A DNA stretch of 64,000 nucleotides from Muribaculaceae bacterium (GTDB lineage: Bacteria > Bacteroidota > Bacteroidia > Bacteroidales > Muribaculaceae), in the NCBI GenBank assembly GCA_022510505.1, contig JAFLTL010000002.1, forward strand, positions 1-64,000, given 5' to 3'. The notes under the pieces were generated by a model, which searched no databases, was not told the origin of the DNA, and saw nothing but the letters and a program-made list of their open reading frames with translations. This document shows positions 37,263 through 46,825 of this stretch, piece by piece (the stretch's first letter is position 1; every line of letters starts with the position of its first letter). Made by a program: the position numbers and the translations under genes.

Positions 37263-38966
37263 TTAGACTGTTTCGGCCTCAACTGTCTCGATATCTTCCG
37301 GAGAAGGTTCCGAGGGGGCATCACCGGTCGCAGCTTCAAGCTTCTTCATTATAGAGAATATGAATCCGGCTGAAACAAGACAAATAATGATTAGGATAAT
37401 CCATACCATCATGACGGATATGTGACCCCATAGCAACATTGGAATTGAAACCAGGTAGTTACCTACTGCAGTAGCCGCAAACCATCCACCCATCATTGAA
37501 CCTTTCAACTTTGGAGGAGCGACCTTGGACACAAAAGATATTCCCATTGGTGACAAAAGCAGTTCGGCGAAAGTTAGCAGGAGATAAGTTGAAATCAACC
37601 AGTTCGGTGAAACTGCGCCTTGGGTTCCGACAAGTGACACTGAACCAATCACCATTACTCCATACGCAATGGCAGCCATAATCATTCCATATCCGATCTT
37701 ACGAGGAGCAGAAGGTTCTTTCTTCTTGCGGGCAAGCCATCCGAACAAAGCCAAGGAGACAGGAGTTAACGCTACAACATAGAAAGGATTGAACTGCTGG
37801 TACTGTTGTGGCTGGATTCCTTCGATTGTAGAGGGAGTGTTAAGATAAATAAAGACGATAGAAACGACTACCCCGGCAAAAACTAAAGCTGAAACAATCT
37901 TTCCAATTTTGTTTGACTGGAAGAACACAAAAATTGACCATATACCGGCTGCCAATATCAGAAGTGCACCGACATTGAATCCAATTCTTGTCCATCCGGA
38001 AGCGTCGGGAGAAGTGCAGCTCTTGGCAAATTCAGTCAATGTAGCGCCATTCTGATGGAATACCATCCAGAAGAAGATAACCACAGCAAACACTAACAAA
38101 AGAGCGACAACTCTTTGCTTCGTTTGTTCGGGTGAAAGTTCCTGTTGAGGGAGTTGTTGCTTAGATGCAACAGCTTTTGCATCAGCCTTACCCTTGATGA
38201 TGTGTGAATAGGTTCGTTTTCCAAACGTGTAAATCAAGAAGCTGACAACGAGTGAAGCACAGGCAATAGCGAAACCATAGCTATAACCGGTTGAAACACA
38301 TGTCAGATAATCGGTAGCAAATGCCTGTACATCTGTCCCAACTGTCATTCCTGCTTCAGCTGCAGTCGAAATAATGTTTTGAGCTCCCTCACCGTTGTCA
38401 AGGAACTGATTGCACATGGCCGGCAGTGAAGCTACATATTTCATTCCTCCGTCGCGCAAAGCAACATTGAGCATTGACGTGGCAGCAAATGGAGCAATCA
38501 TTGAGCCAAGGTTAATAGCCATGTAGAACAGTGAGAAGGCGTTGTCACGTTGGGATGCATATTTCGGCGCATTATACAAATCACCGACCATCACCTGTAG
38601 ATTTCCCTTGAATAGACCTGTACCTATGGCGATAAGAGCCAATGCAACAAAGAGAATCAACATTGAAGAAGTTTCCCTGACAGGTGTTGGGATTGACATG
38701 ATCCCATAACCGGCAAACATCACGAAAATACCCGTAACAACACATTTCGAAAAACTCCAACGGTCGGCAACAAAACCACCGAGAAGGGGCATGAAATAAA
38801 CTACTGCCAAGAAAATAGCATAAATTTGACCTGATACGGCAGCGTCAAAACCGAACTTAGCCTGAAGGAAAAGTAGAAAGATTGCAAGCATTGTATAATA
38901 CCCGAATCGTTCTCCTGTGTTGGCAAGCGAGAGGACATAGAGTCCTGCAGGTTGATTTTTAAACAT
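37263..38966 (-). CDS. POT/PTR family peptide:proton symporter
   Basis: A 567-residue inner-membrane transporter of the major facilitator superfamily. About 14 hydrophobic helices are separated by a charged loop around 265-280. The N-terminus LANTGERFGYYTMLAIFLLFLQ carries the family ExxERFxYY motif (here GERFGYY) that couples protons, and GTGLFKGNLQVMVGDLY matches the PTR signature. It imports di- and tripeptides. Next to an M28 peptidase and upstream of other peptidases in the window, it fits a peptide-using lifestyle. It is placed between sufE and the AlkD-like gene. Confidence 0.92.
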   Translation of the reverse strand: MFKNQPAGLYVLSLANTGERFGYYTMLAIFLLFLQAKFGFDAAVSGQIYAIFLAVVYFMPLLGGFVADRWSFSKCVVTGIFVMFAGYGIMSIPTPVRETSSMLILFVALALIAIGTGLFKGNLQVMVGDLYNAPKYASQRDNAFSLFYMAINLGSMIAPFAATSMLNVALRDGGMKYVASLPAMCNQFLDNGEGAQNIISTAAEAGMTVGTDVQAFATDYLTCVSTGYSYGFAIACASLVVSFLIYTFGKRTYSHIIKGKADAKAVASKQQLPQQELSPEQTKQRVVALLLVFAVVIFFWMVFHQNGATLTEFAKSCTSPDASGWTRIGFNVGALLILAAGIWSIFVFFQSNKIGKIVSALVFAGVVVSIVFIYLNTPSTIEGIQPQQYQQFNPFYVVALTPVSLALFGWLARKKKEPSAPRKIGYGMIMAAIAYGVMVIGSVSLVGTQGAVSPNWLISTYLLLTFAELLLSPMGISFVSKVAPPKLKGSMMGGWFAATAVGNYLVSIPMLLWGHISVMMVWIILIIICLVSAGFIFSIMKKLEAATGDAPSEPSPEDIETVEAETV

Positions 38967-38979
38967 GATATTGATTGGT

Positions 38980-39417
38980 TTAAGATTTATTATTATTCAA
39001 TTCATTGAAAGCCAAAGCATACATTTTCATTTGTTTCACCATTGACAACAGTCCGTTGCTTCGTGTGGGGGAAAGATGTTCGGCTAATCCGATTTCCTTT
39101 ATGAAATATAAATCACTGTCAATAATCTCTTGTGGAGTACTCCCCGATAACACATTCACCAGCATGGAGATAATTCCTTTGACGATTATTGCATCGGAAT
39201 CTGCTTGAAATTGGACCTTCCCGTCACTGTCCAATTCGGCATTCAGCCATGCACGACTTTGACAACCTTCAATAAGGTTTTGAGGGTTTCGATATTTTTC
39301 GTCAATGGATGGTAAAGCGTTTCCCATATCAATTATATAGGAATAACGGTCCATCCAGTCATCAATATCCTTGAACTCCTCGATTATCTCATTCTGACGC
39401 TCTTCTATCTTTGTCAT
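38980..39417 (-). CDS. sufE: SufE family Fe-S cluster assembly protein
   Basis: A 145-residue sulfur-acceptor protein that stimulates the cysteine desulfurase SufS. The acceptor Cys52 sits in the family loop NLIEGCQSRAWL, followed by FQADSDAIIVKGIISMLVNVLSG. No suf genes adjoin, a common layout for sufE in Bacteroidales. It begins 6 bases after the M28 gene and 13 bases before the transporter. Confidence 0.92.
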   Translation of the reverse strand: MTKIEERQNEIIEEFKDIDDWMDRYSYIIDMGNALPSIDEKYRNPQNLIEGCQSRAWLNAELDSDGKVQFQADSDAIIVKGIISMLVNVLSGSTPQEIIDSDLYFIKEIGLAEHLSPTRSNGLLSMVKQMKMYALAFNELNNNKS

Positions 39418-39423
39418 GACAAA

Positions 39424-40428
39424 TTAAAAGTTAATAATCACATCTTGAACAGTTTCACCGACGGCTTTTAAAGTCCTTCGGTCAATGTTTCCCATATCAT
39501 CGGCAAGGGTGTGCCATGTTGGATTAAACGATCCGGTTTGTTCGTTTTTGTTCTCTATTATATCAATTGCTGGTATTCCGGCTTTGATCAAATATATATG
39601 GTCATCCGTTATTGCACCTCCGGGTTCGTTTATAAACCTGTCGCCATGACCGACCTTTGAGGCAGTTGACCAAACTAAATCAACATACCTTCCTGCCAGT
39701 TGGTCCGAGAAATATTCTCTGTGGAATTTGGCATCATACCCGCCAACCATGTCTAGGAGAATTGCAAATTTAGGTAGTTCCTGCATTGTATAGGGTAGCT
39801 TTTGAGTCCAAAGCTGAGTACCCAAACACCAGCTGTCCTCGCTATCGCCGACTAAGAAATTATTTCCTTCCGGGCTTCCATAATCCTCAACATCGGTCAA
39901 CAGAATATCAATGCCCTTATTAATGTCATTTTCACTAATGACACGAGCAAGCTCCATTATCACTCCAACACCGCTCGCTCCGTCATTAGCTCCCGGAATA
40001 GGCTGGTTAATTTTGTTCTTGTCACTCTCCTGATCGGCCCACGGTCTTGAATCATAATGAGCTACAAGAAGTAACCTGTCCTTAATTTCAGGATTTATTC
40101 TGCCGAATATATTTCTTACAGGAAGTTGAACACCATTGAAGGCTTTCATTTCATCGGTTTGCACTATCACTGTATCACAATATTCTGCAAGTTGTGAGAT
40201 TAACCAGTCGCCTGCTTTGAGATGTTCTTTTGTACCGGGTACTCTTGGACCGAAGTCAACCTGACGTTTCACATAATTAAAAGCCGAATCTTCATTAAAC
40301 GAAATCTTTAAATTCGGCTTGTTCATTATTGACGATTCCGAGTTAATATTCTGCTTAGATGCACTATGTCTTCCACAGGCTGAAAAACATGTGACAATCG
40401 AAATTATATAGAGTATTAATCTTGTCAT
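39424..40428 (-). CDS. M28 family zinc peptidase / glutaminyl-cyclase-like lipoprotein
   Basis: A 334-residue protein. The N-terminal signal ends in a lipobox (CFSACGRH), so it should be lipid-anchored in the envelope. Zinc-ligand motifs of M28 are in order: VAHYDSRPWAD, PGANDGASGVGVIMELAR, LLTDVEDYGSPEG, LLDMVGGYDA and a late ITDDHIYL. The TDVEDYG spacing resembles glutaminyl-peptide cyclotransferases, which use one zinc, so the activity could be N-terminal pyroglutamate formation or aminopeptidase. It lies 48 bases after the patatin gene. Confidence 0.82.
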   Translation of the reverse strand: MTRLILYIISIVTCFSACGRHSASKQNINSESSIMNKPNLKISFNEDSAFNYVKRQVDFGPRVPGTKEHLKAGDWLISQLAEYCDTVIVQTDEMKAFNGVQLPVRNIFGRINPEIKDRLLLVAHYDSRPWADQESDKNKINQPIPGANDGASGVGVIMELARVISENDINKGIDILLTDVEDYGSPEGNNFLVGDSEDSWCLGTQLWTQKLPYTMQELPKFAILLDMVGGYDAKFHREYFSDQLAGRYVDLVWSTASKVGHGDRFINEPGGAITDDHIYLIKAGIPAIDIIENKNEQTGSFNPTWHTLADDMGNIDRRTLKAVGETVQDVIINF

Positions 40429-40476
40429 TCACTTTTATGTTTGAGTAATCTATCGAAATAAATCAGCTCACATATT

Positions 40477-42798
40477 TTAATGTAGGTATTGAGGAGCAAG
40501 AAAGAATAAGCCGAAAGTCAAACCAACATTCCATCTGTCACCCGGACTGTCGATATAATTGACATATCCCGACAATGACGCAAAAGGAAGATTATATACA
40601 ATCGATGCTTCTGAAAAGAACTTGGGGTCATGGAACCATTGGCCGCTGACAGCCCTCATGTTTTCTCCCGCTTGTATCTCGCGGAATGGCATAAAACACT
40701 GCGCAGTCAGTCGTAACTGAAGGTTTTGACTGAAAAGCACAATAGGAGTCGCACCTAATGCGGCGTAACTCATCGCCCGTAGCGAGGAATGGAATGAGTT
40801 ATAGGATGATGGTGTCGGGTTAAATGATGGAGCCGTAACTATCGATGCATTATAGTCTTCAAGGAGTTTTCGCGTTGAAGCGAGAACATTAACATTAAAT
40901 CCAAACGAGAAGTTCTTGTGAAGGCTAAAATATTTTTCAACATCCACAACCAGTTGCAACCACTTGGAATTTTTCTTTTGGAAAAAAGTTGGATCACCCT
41001 CTTTCTGATAAGTATAATTGCCAATCAGTCCATACCCTGAAATATAGAATTTGTGACCTTTTGATGGGAACATCTTGTTGTTAAGTGTATAAAAGGAACC
41101 TTGAATTCCAAGTTCTCCCAATTTATATTCAACCCGATTCTTTTTTTCGCTAACAGTAAAGTCTGCCGCTGTTGATGAAAAACTATCTTTAAGATAACCG
41201 AATCCTGCTAAAACACCCATGCGCCCTGTTTGTCCCATTGACCATGAATAGCCCAGGCGTCCATAGCCCTCGGTATGTGTTATAAATACAGGTTCTCTAT
41301 CCTGGTAAAACAACTTGTCATCCTGATGTATTCTCATGCGCGATATTACTCCACTCAAATCAATTGAAGACGGGATGGAAGTTTTAAGAAAGAATCTTCC
41401 TGTGACGGTGGCAGCCATATAACTTTGACCTAACCAAGCATTGACATTCAAGTCGGTTCGATTGAAACGGAAAGTCGAGTATCCAGCTGACAGGAAGAGC
41501 ATACTGTTGACCGAGGTGGTAAGATATCCTCCTACTCCTACATCAAAATTATTCTTAACAGTCGCCTTTAAGTCAAGATCGAAATATCCTGTTTCACTGT
41601 CAACAACCGCATGTGGAACAAGATTTCTCAATTTCCCCGATGTGACAGCAGAATAATAGGACCTTTTAGCCTTTTCAATATCGAACGTATCGGGTTTATC
41701 TTTAGTGAATATATACTGGATGTAATCGTTTTCTTCGGGAGTCCCTCCGGTCACCGAAACATGATCAAACACCACCTTGGGCGTTGCGGCCTTAAATTTA
41801 TTTCTCCGATTGGTTCTGTCGGTTTTAGAAATTCTTGATGTAACACGGCCTTTTATGGAATCAATCATCTCCATAGCCTTCCTGTATCCACGGTCATATA
41901 TGGAACGTGCTTCCGGGAAATCCAACAGCTCTATTCCCTCCGTGTCAATTTTTATTCTTATACCTTCCTCCGGCGGGACATTATAATCGCTTTTCTGCAT
42001 TATCATATCTTCAAGTTGCTGAAAAAGATCATATTGCGGAGGCCGGGTGTTGGGGCCTGACACATCCACACCGAGAATAATATCGGGCTTAAAGTCTTCC
42101 ACCATGACGTCTACAGGAAAGTTGTCATAGATTCCACCGTCAAAGGCTAGGAAACTGTCGATTTCGATAGGTTGAAAAACAGTAGGAAAACTCATCGACG
42201 CTCTGATTGCATCGCCTAGATCACCTTTGGAAAGAACCACCTTATGTTTTGCATATACATCAGATGTTACGCAACGAAAAGGAACAAATAAATTATTGAA
42301 GTCTCCCCCACATTGCGCGGTGTATGATGCAAAAAGCTCCATGAATGCAAAATTCATGGGGAGGGGGGAAATCAAACTTGAAGGAAGGATGGAACGGGTA
42401 GAATCTGATTTTGACAGCAAATCAATTTTGACCCATTCGGGTAAATTCTCTCCCTGAGAAAAATAATCAACTAAGGCTGGATCGATTTTCCCCGTTGACC
42501 ATGATGCGAAACCCGGCGACAAAATAAGGTGCATCATCTCGTCTGGGGTATAACCCGATGCATAAAGGCCTCCGACAATGGCTCCCATGGAGGTGCCGGT
42601 TATATAATCGATTGGAATATCATTATCTTCTAAAGCTTGTATTACTCCGATTTCGGCAATCCCTTTGGCACCACCGCCACTTAACACGAGGCCAACCGAT
42701 TGAGGGGATTTATCATTTCCATGTTCTACCTCTCCCCAAACAGAAAGGGTACCAATCAGTAAAAACAAAAGGAATAAATTGTTAAGCTTCTTGTTCAT
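40477..42798 (-). CDS. Patatin-like phospholipase fused to an outer-membrane barrel
   Basis: About 773 residues. A signal peptide (MNKKLNNLFLLFLLIGTLSVWG) is followed by a patatin domain with oxyanion loop SGGGAKG (40-46), nucleophile Ser70 in GTSMG and the partner Asp in AFDGGIYDNFP. A POTRA-like segment (about 345-400) and a C-terminal 16-strand Omp85-type barrel follow. This is the PlpD/type Vd architecture, in which the barrel displays or secretes the lipase. A TTG at 42822 would add eight residues before the signal peptide, so I choose ATG 42798. It probably starts the run to queA. Confidence 0.87.
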   Translation of the reverse strand: MNKKLNNLFLLFLLIGTLSVWGEVEHGNDKSPQSVGLVLSGGGAKGIAEIGVIQALEDNDIPIDYITGTSMGAIVGGLYASGYTPDEMMHLILSPGFASWSTGKIDPALVDYFSQGENLPEWVKIDLLSKSDSTRSILPSSLISPLPMNFAFMELFASYTAQCGGDFNNLFVPFRCVTSDVYAKHKVVLSKGDLGDAIRASMSFPTVFQPIEIDSFLAFDGGIYDNFPVDVMVEDFKPDIILGVDVSGPNTRPPQYDLFQQLEDMIMQKSDYNVPPEEGIRIKIDTEGIELLDFPEARSIYDRGYRKAMEMIDSIKGRVTSRISKTDRTNRRNKFKAATPKVVFDHVSVTGGTPEENDYIQYIFTKDKPDTFDIEKAKRSYYSAVTSGKLRNLVPHAVVDSETGYFDLDLKATVKNNFDVGVGGYLTTSVNSMLFLSAGYSTFRFNRTDLNVNAWLGQSYMAATVTGRFFLKTSIPSSIDLSGVISRMRIHQDDKLFYQDREPVFITHTEGYGRLGYSWSMGQTGRMGVLAGFGYLKDSFSSTAADFTVSEKKNRVEYKLGELGIQGSFYTLNNKMFPSKGHKFYISGYGLIGNYTYQKEGDPTFFQKKNSKWLQLVVDVEKYFSLHKNFSFGFNVNVLASTRKLLEDYNASIVTAPSFNPTPSSYNSFHSSLRAMSYAALGATPIVLFSQNLQLRLTAQCFMPFREIQAGENMRAVSGQWFHDPKFFSEASIVYNLPFASLSGYVNYIDSPGDRWNVGLTFGLFFLAPQYLH

Positions 42799-42810
42799 AA
42801 TATGGCATTT

Positions 42811-42853
42811 AGAAAAAAACAAAATGGACCCAGGAATAATAATCCCAAGGTCC
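42811..42853 (-). terminator. Intrinsic terminator of the ferredoxin gene
   Basis: Read on the minus strand, GGACC at 42853-42849 pairs with GGTCC at 42830-42826, with extra GG/CC pairs inside. The hairpin is followed by a T-rich tract down to 42811. It lies 28 bases after the ferredoxin stop and before the patatin start. Confidence 0.6.
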
Positions 42854-42881
42854 TTTTTGTTCCGTCATGTATTGGCTTTGA

Positions 42882-43052
42882 TCATTCGGGAGGAAGGATT
42901 GCTCCGCTGGGACAAACCTCGGCACATGATCCGCATTCGATACAAGTATCGGGATCGATGTGATAGATATCACCCTCTGAAATTGCCTCTACCGGACATA
43001 CTGGAAGACAAGTTCCGCAAGCTACGCAACTGTCAGTAATTACATATGCCAT
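42882..43052 (-). CDS. 2[4Fe-4S] ferredoxin, 56 residues
   Basis: A small gene on the minus strand with ATG at 43052 and TGA at 42884-42882. Two CX2CX2CX3C motifs are visible: Cys9, 12, 15 and 19 (SCVACGTCLPVCP) and Cys37, 40, 43 and 47 (TCIECGSCAEVCP). This is the clostridial-type ferredoxin that carries electrons for anaerobic oxidoreductases such as pyruvate:ferredoxin oxidoreductase. The length is the classical 55-56. It has its own -7 box upstream and a hairpin downstream, so it is a monocistronic, probably highly expressed gene. Confidence 0.95.
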   Translation of the reverse strand: MAYVITDSCVACGTCLPVCPVEAISEGDIYHIDPDTCIECGSCAEVCPSGAILPPE

Positions 43053-43111
43053 TGCTTTACGTAAAATTTAGGTTTAAGAATTCTTATTATAGCCTCAATT
43101 GACTATTTATG

Positions 43112-43119
43112 CAAAAGTA
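43112..43119 (-). promoter_or_regulatory. -7 box TACTTTTG of the ferredoxin gene
   Basis: Minus-strand TACTTTTG (CAAAAGTA on plus) lies 59 bases before the ferredoxin ATG. No correctly spaced TTTG is seen, so the -33 half is weak. Confidence 0.4.
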
Positions 43120-43164
43120 ATTCTTTTTTTGTCAATCGTTAACTTTTTGAAATTATTTTTTTCA

Positions 43165-43172
43165 TAATTTTG
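43165..43172 (+). promoter_or_regulatory. -7 box TAATTTTG of the glycosyltransferase gene
   Basis: The box ends 15 bases before the ATG at 43188. A TTTG occurs at 43146-43149, but the 15-base spacing is too short for the consensus. The box makes an upstream TTG start at 43170 unlikely, because it would lie inside the promoter. Confidence 0.45.
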
Positions 43173-43187
43173 TATGAGGAACACCCA

Positions 43188-44162
43188 ATGACTTCGCTTT
43201 CAGTAATTATTCCTTTCAGGAATCGAGCAAATCTTCTGAGAAAAACACTTGAATCAATTTCTGCTCAAGAAGGTTTGGAAAACAAATCGATTGAATTGAT
43301 TCTGGTTGACAATGATTCGAATCAGGAAACGGTTCGAATGGTCAGAAAATGGATTGAAGATTACGGAGACAAATTAATTTGGGCCAATATCAAACTTATC
43401 GTAGAAAAGAAAATAGGGGCATCGATAGCAAGAAACACTGGTTTTAGATACTCCGCTTCTCCTTGGATTGCCTTTTTTGATAGTGATGATTTAATGAAGA
43501 AAAATCATCTCGGTGAAATCATTTCGAATATTCAAAGATTTCCCGACCGCGACATAATTTATCGAGATGTGGAATATCATTACGATGGCAAAACCAGAGT
43601 ACTTAGAGGAACCCGATGTAATTTGTGGCATGATGTCATTCTCCACTCTATTTTGACCACCCCTCGCCACGTTGTCACCCGAGAGTTTTTCGAAAGAAGT
43701 GGCCAGTGGAATGAGGAACTACTGGCATGGAATGATTGGGAATTGTCGATCAGATACTTGATTAATGACCCGAAAATAAAACACATCTCAGGAGTTCCCA
43801 CCATGACTATCATTTCCCACGAGGATTCAATAACGGGACATCAACGGAATTCCTTGACCGATAAACTGACCCACGCCATTTCAGTTGCTCGAAAGGAGTT
43901 AATGTCAAGTCCTCACTGCCACAAAGCTTATCTTCTGGACATAAAGGAGGTTTTCCTTGCCTGTCAGTATAAAAAAGATTATAAGTCACAAAAAGCCAAT
44001 GAGATAATGGACCGAATCATAAAAAATAGCGTGGTGAAACCATGGTTTCTAAAAATGATTTATCGCGTTCAGTCAAACAGTCGCGGCTATGGGTCTTTGA
44101 TAGTCTTGTTGTCTGGATTATTGAATGGAAGTCTATTTGCACGAAAAGTGCAGAATTCCTAA
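43188..44162 (+). CDS. Glycosyltransferase family 2
   Basis: About 324 residues of GT-A fold. The N-terminus TSLSVIIPFRNRANLLRKTLESI is the UDP-sugar-binding start of family 2. The DxD-type metal site is in AFFDSDDLMKKNHL, and the middle carries NTGFRYS. It should transfer a sugar onto a glycan or lipid at the inner face of the membrane; donor and acceptor are unknown. There is no transmembrane segment except a hydrophobic stretch near the C-terminus. It stands alone, with alaS downstream under its own promoter, so it is not part of a visible polysaccharide cluster. Confidence 0.88.
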   Translation: MTSLSVIIPFRNRANLLRKTLESISAQEGLENKSIELILVDNDSNQETVRMVRKWIEDYGDKLIWANIKLIVEKKIGASIARNTGFRYSASPWIAFFDSDDLMKKNHLGEIISNIQRFPDRDIIYRDVEYHYDGKTRVLRGTRCNLWHDVILHSILTTPRHVVTREFFERSGQWNEELLAWNDWELSIRYLINDPKIKHISGVPTMTIISHEDSITGHQRNSLTDKLTHAISVARKELMSSPHCHKAYLLDIKEVFLACQYKKDYKSQKANEIMDRIIKNSVVKPWFLKMIYRVQSNSRGYGSLIVLLSGLLNGSLFARKVQNS

Positions 44163-44167
44163 TTTTG
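44136..44167 (+). promoter_or_regulatory. Consensus promoter of alaS
   Basis: TTTG at 44136-44139 and TAATTTTG at 44160-44167 are separated by exactly 20 bases. The promoter overlaps the end of the glycosyltransferase gene. The alaS ATG at 44195 lies 27 bases after the -7 box. Confidence 0.75.
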
Positions 44168-44194
44168 CGGTAAAAGAATACTAAATGAAAGATT

Positions 44195-46825
44195 ATGGCA
44201 AAAAACTTAACAGCCAAAGAGATTAGAAAATCGTTTAAAGAATTTTTCGAAAGCAAGAATCATCACATAGTTCCCTCGGCTCCGATGGTCATCAAGGATG
44301 ATCCCACCTTGATGTTCACGAATGCCGGGATGAACCAGTTTAAAGATATCATTCTCGGGAATAAAGCTGCAAAATGGAACCGAGTTGCCGATTCCCAAAA
44401 ATGTCTGAGGGTAAGCGGAAAACATAACGACCTTGAAGAAGTTGGACATGACACTTATCACCACACGATGTTTGAGATGCTTGGCAACTGGTCGTTTGGC
44501 GACTACTTTAAAAAAGAGGCCATTGATTGGGCGTGGGAATATCTGGTGGATGTCCTAGGTTTGGATCCCGACAGGTTATATGCCACAGTCTTTGAAGGGT
44601 CACCCTCCGAAGGATTGGAACGAGACAATGAAGCAGCCGAGATTTGGGAGAAACATCTTCCTAAATCCCATATTCTTAACGGCAACAAGCATGACAATTT
44701 CTGGGAAATGGGCGATACAGGTCCATGTGGACCATGCTCGGAAATTCACATTGATTTACGTTCCGATGAAGAACGCTCAAAACTACCTGGATCCGAATTG
44801 GTTAACAAGGACAATCCATTGGTGATTGAAATTTGGAACCTCGTATTCATGCAGTATAACAGGAAAGCCGACGGATCCCTGGAACCGCTGCCTGCAAAAG
44901 TCATTGACACTGGCATGGGATTTGAACGACTTTGCATGGCACTCCAAGGAAAGAAATCCAATTACGACACCGATGTCTTTGTGCCGCTCATCAGCCGAAT
45001 TGGCGAATTGACCGGAGTCAGATATGCCGATAAAAAGGAAACCGACGTGGCCATGAGAGTTATTGCCGACCATGTCAGAACCATCGCATTCTCCATCGCT
45101 GATTCACAGCTGCCGGGAAATGCAAAAGCCGGCTATGTTATTCGTCGCATTCTTCGTAGAGCGGTCAGATATGCCTACACTTTCCTTGATCAAAAGGAGG
45201 CTTTCATTTATAAACTGGTCGACACGCTGATCGAAAGCATGGGTGAAGCCTACCCCGAACTTGTTTCTCAAAGAGAACTGATAATGAAGGTTATCAAAGA
45301 GGAGGAAGAATCCTTCTTGAGAACTCTTGAGAACGGCATTAAGATGTTGGATCTCGCTATTGAAACCGCACGTCAAAAAGGTTCGACGGTAATCTCGGGA
45401 AAAGAAGCATTTATTCTTTACGACACCTACGGTTTCCCGTTGGACTTGACCCAGTTGATTCTTCGAGAGAAGAACATGGATTTGGACAAAAAAGAGTTTG
45501 ATCTTGAAATGGAAGCCCAGAAAAACCGTGCACGAAATGCTGCAAGTGTTGAAACGGGAGACTGGATCATTTTAAGGGATGGCGATCAGGAATTCGTCGG
45601 TTACGATCAAGAGGAAATCGAAACCGAGATACTCCGCTATCGCAAAATCAAACAGAAAAATAAGGAATACTATCAGTTGATTTTATCTAAAACTCCATTC
45701 TATGCCGAAATGGGAGGACAAGTTGGTGACCGTGGTATTCTCAAAAATGAAAAAGAGTCGGTTGAAATCTACGACACCAAACGAGAAAATGGTATAGGAG
45801 TTCACCTTACCGAGAAGTTGCCGTCCGATCCTGCATCCAAGTTCACTGCTTCAGTTGACGTTAAATCACGTCGTTCCACCGAAGCGAACCACACCGCCAC
45901 CCACCTGCTCCACGAAGCACTCCGAGAAGTTCTGGGAACTCATGTAGAGCAAAGGGGATCTTTCGTTTCACCCGATGTTTTGAGATTCGACTTTTCTCAT
46001 TTCCAAAAAATGTCGCCCGATGAAATCGCTGAAGTAGAGAAACTGGTCAACTCAAGGATCCGACAGGCTATTCCACGTCAAGAACATCGAAATGTGCCCG
46101 TCGACAAAGCGAAACAAATGGGTGCCATGGCCTTGTTTGGAGAAAAATATGGTGATGAAGTTCGTGTGATTCAGTATGGATCGTCAGTCGAACTATGCGG
46201 TGGAACCCACGTAAAAAACACCGGTAACATTGGAATGCTTAAGATCCTTTCGGAAAGCAGTATTGCGTCTGGTATCCGAAGAATCGAGGCCATAACCGGT
46301 GAGAAGGTCGAAAATGCCGTCAATGAGATGCAACAGCTTTTGAGAAACATCTCTTCTATGTTTAACAATGCCCCCGACGTTCTTTCGGCTCTGAAAAAAT
46401 CTTTAGATGAAAATGCCGACCTGAGGAATCAAGCTGAAGAGTTCTTCAAGGAAAGGATTGACAACTTGGCAAAGACAGCTCTTGAAAATGCTTCTCGGAT
46501 AAATAATATCAAAGTTGTTGAGATGACAGGCATTCGAATCCCCGATGTCGTTAAAGGAGTAGCATTTGCAATTAGAAATCTATCACCCGAAAACACTGTC
46601 TATATAGCATCAACTAAGGATGTTAATTCTAAACCGTTACTTACGGTGATGGTTACCGAAGATCTCGTAAAACAAGGGATTAACGCATCAACTCTCGTCA
46701 GAGAAGGAGCCAAAACCATTAAAGGAGGAGGTGGCGGTCAGCCGGGATTTGCCCAGGCCGGAGGTAAGGATTCCGAGGGCCTTGCAAAAGCTCAGCAAGC
46801 AATGAAAAATCTCCTAAACTCATGA
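44195..46825 (+). CDS. alaS: Alanyl-tRNA synthetase
   Basis: An 876-residue class II synthetase charging tRNA-Ala. The N-terminal catalytic domain begins [25 protein letters not shown] and has the motif-2 region [18 protein letters not shown]. The editing domain carries the zinc motifs [11 protein letters not shown] and CGGTHV, which clear mischarged serine and glycine. A coiled-coil/C-Ala region ends in [17 protein letters not shown]. Full length. The stop overlaps the ATG of the TPR/PD40 gene (ATGA). Confidence 0.97.
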   Translation: MAKNLTAKEIRKSFKEFFESKNHHIVPSAPMVIKDDPTLMFTNAGMNQFKDIILGNKAAKWNRVADSQKCLRVSGKHNDLEEVGHDTYHHTMFEMLGNWSFGDYFKKEAIDWAWEYLVDVLGLDPDRLYATVFEGSPSEGLERDNEAAEIWEKHLPKSHILNGNKHDNFWEMGDTGPCGPCSEIHIDLRSDEERSKLPGSELVNKDNPLVIEIWNLVFMQYNRKADGSLEPLPAKVIDTGMGFERLCMALQGKKSNYDTDVFVPLISRIGELTGVRYADKKETDVAMRVIADHVRTIAFSIADSQLPGNAKAGYVIRRILRRAVRYAYTFLDQKEAFIYKLVDTLIESMGEAYPELVSQRELIMKVIKEEEESFLRTLENGIKMLDLAIETARQKGSTVISGKEAFILYDTYGFPLDLTQLILREKNMDLDKKEFDLEMEAQKNRARNAASVETGDWIILRDGDQEFVGYDQEEIETEILRYRKIKQKNKEYYQLILSKTPFYAEMGGQVGDRGILKNEKESVEIYDTKRENGIGVHLTEKLPSDPASKFTASVDVKSRRSTEANHTATHLLHEALREVLGTHVEQRGSFVSPDVLRFDFSHFQKMSPDEIAEVEKLVNSRIRQAIPRQEHRNVPVDKAKQMGAMALFGEKYGDEVRVIQYGSSVELCGGTHVKNTGNIGMLKILSESSIASGIRRIEAITGEKVENAVNEMQQLLRNISSMFNNAPDVLSALKKSLDENADLRNQAEEFFKERIDNLAKTALENASRINNIKVVEMTGIRIPDVVKGVAFAIRNLSPENTVYIASTKDVNSKPLLTVMVTEDLVKQGINASTLVREGAKTIKGGGGGQPGFAQAGGKDSEGLAKAQQAMKNLLNS

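Noticed and set aside
37253-37339. N-terminal extension of the AlkD-like protein
   Set aside because: It would overlap the transporter gene by 77 bases and is Arg/Lys-rich, unlike the folded part; ATG 37252 is adequate.
42779-43039. 86-codon plus-strand frame
   Set aside because: It is antisense to the ferredoxin gene, has no recognisable domain and is basic and low in structure.
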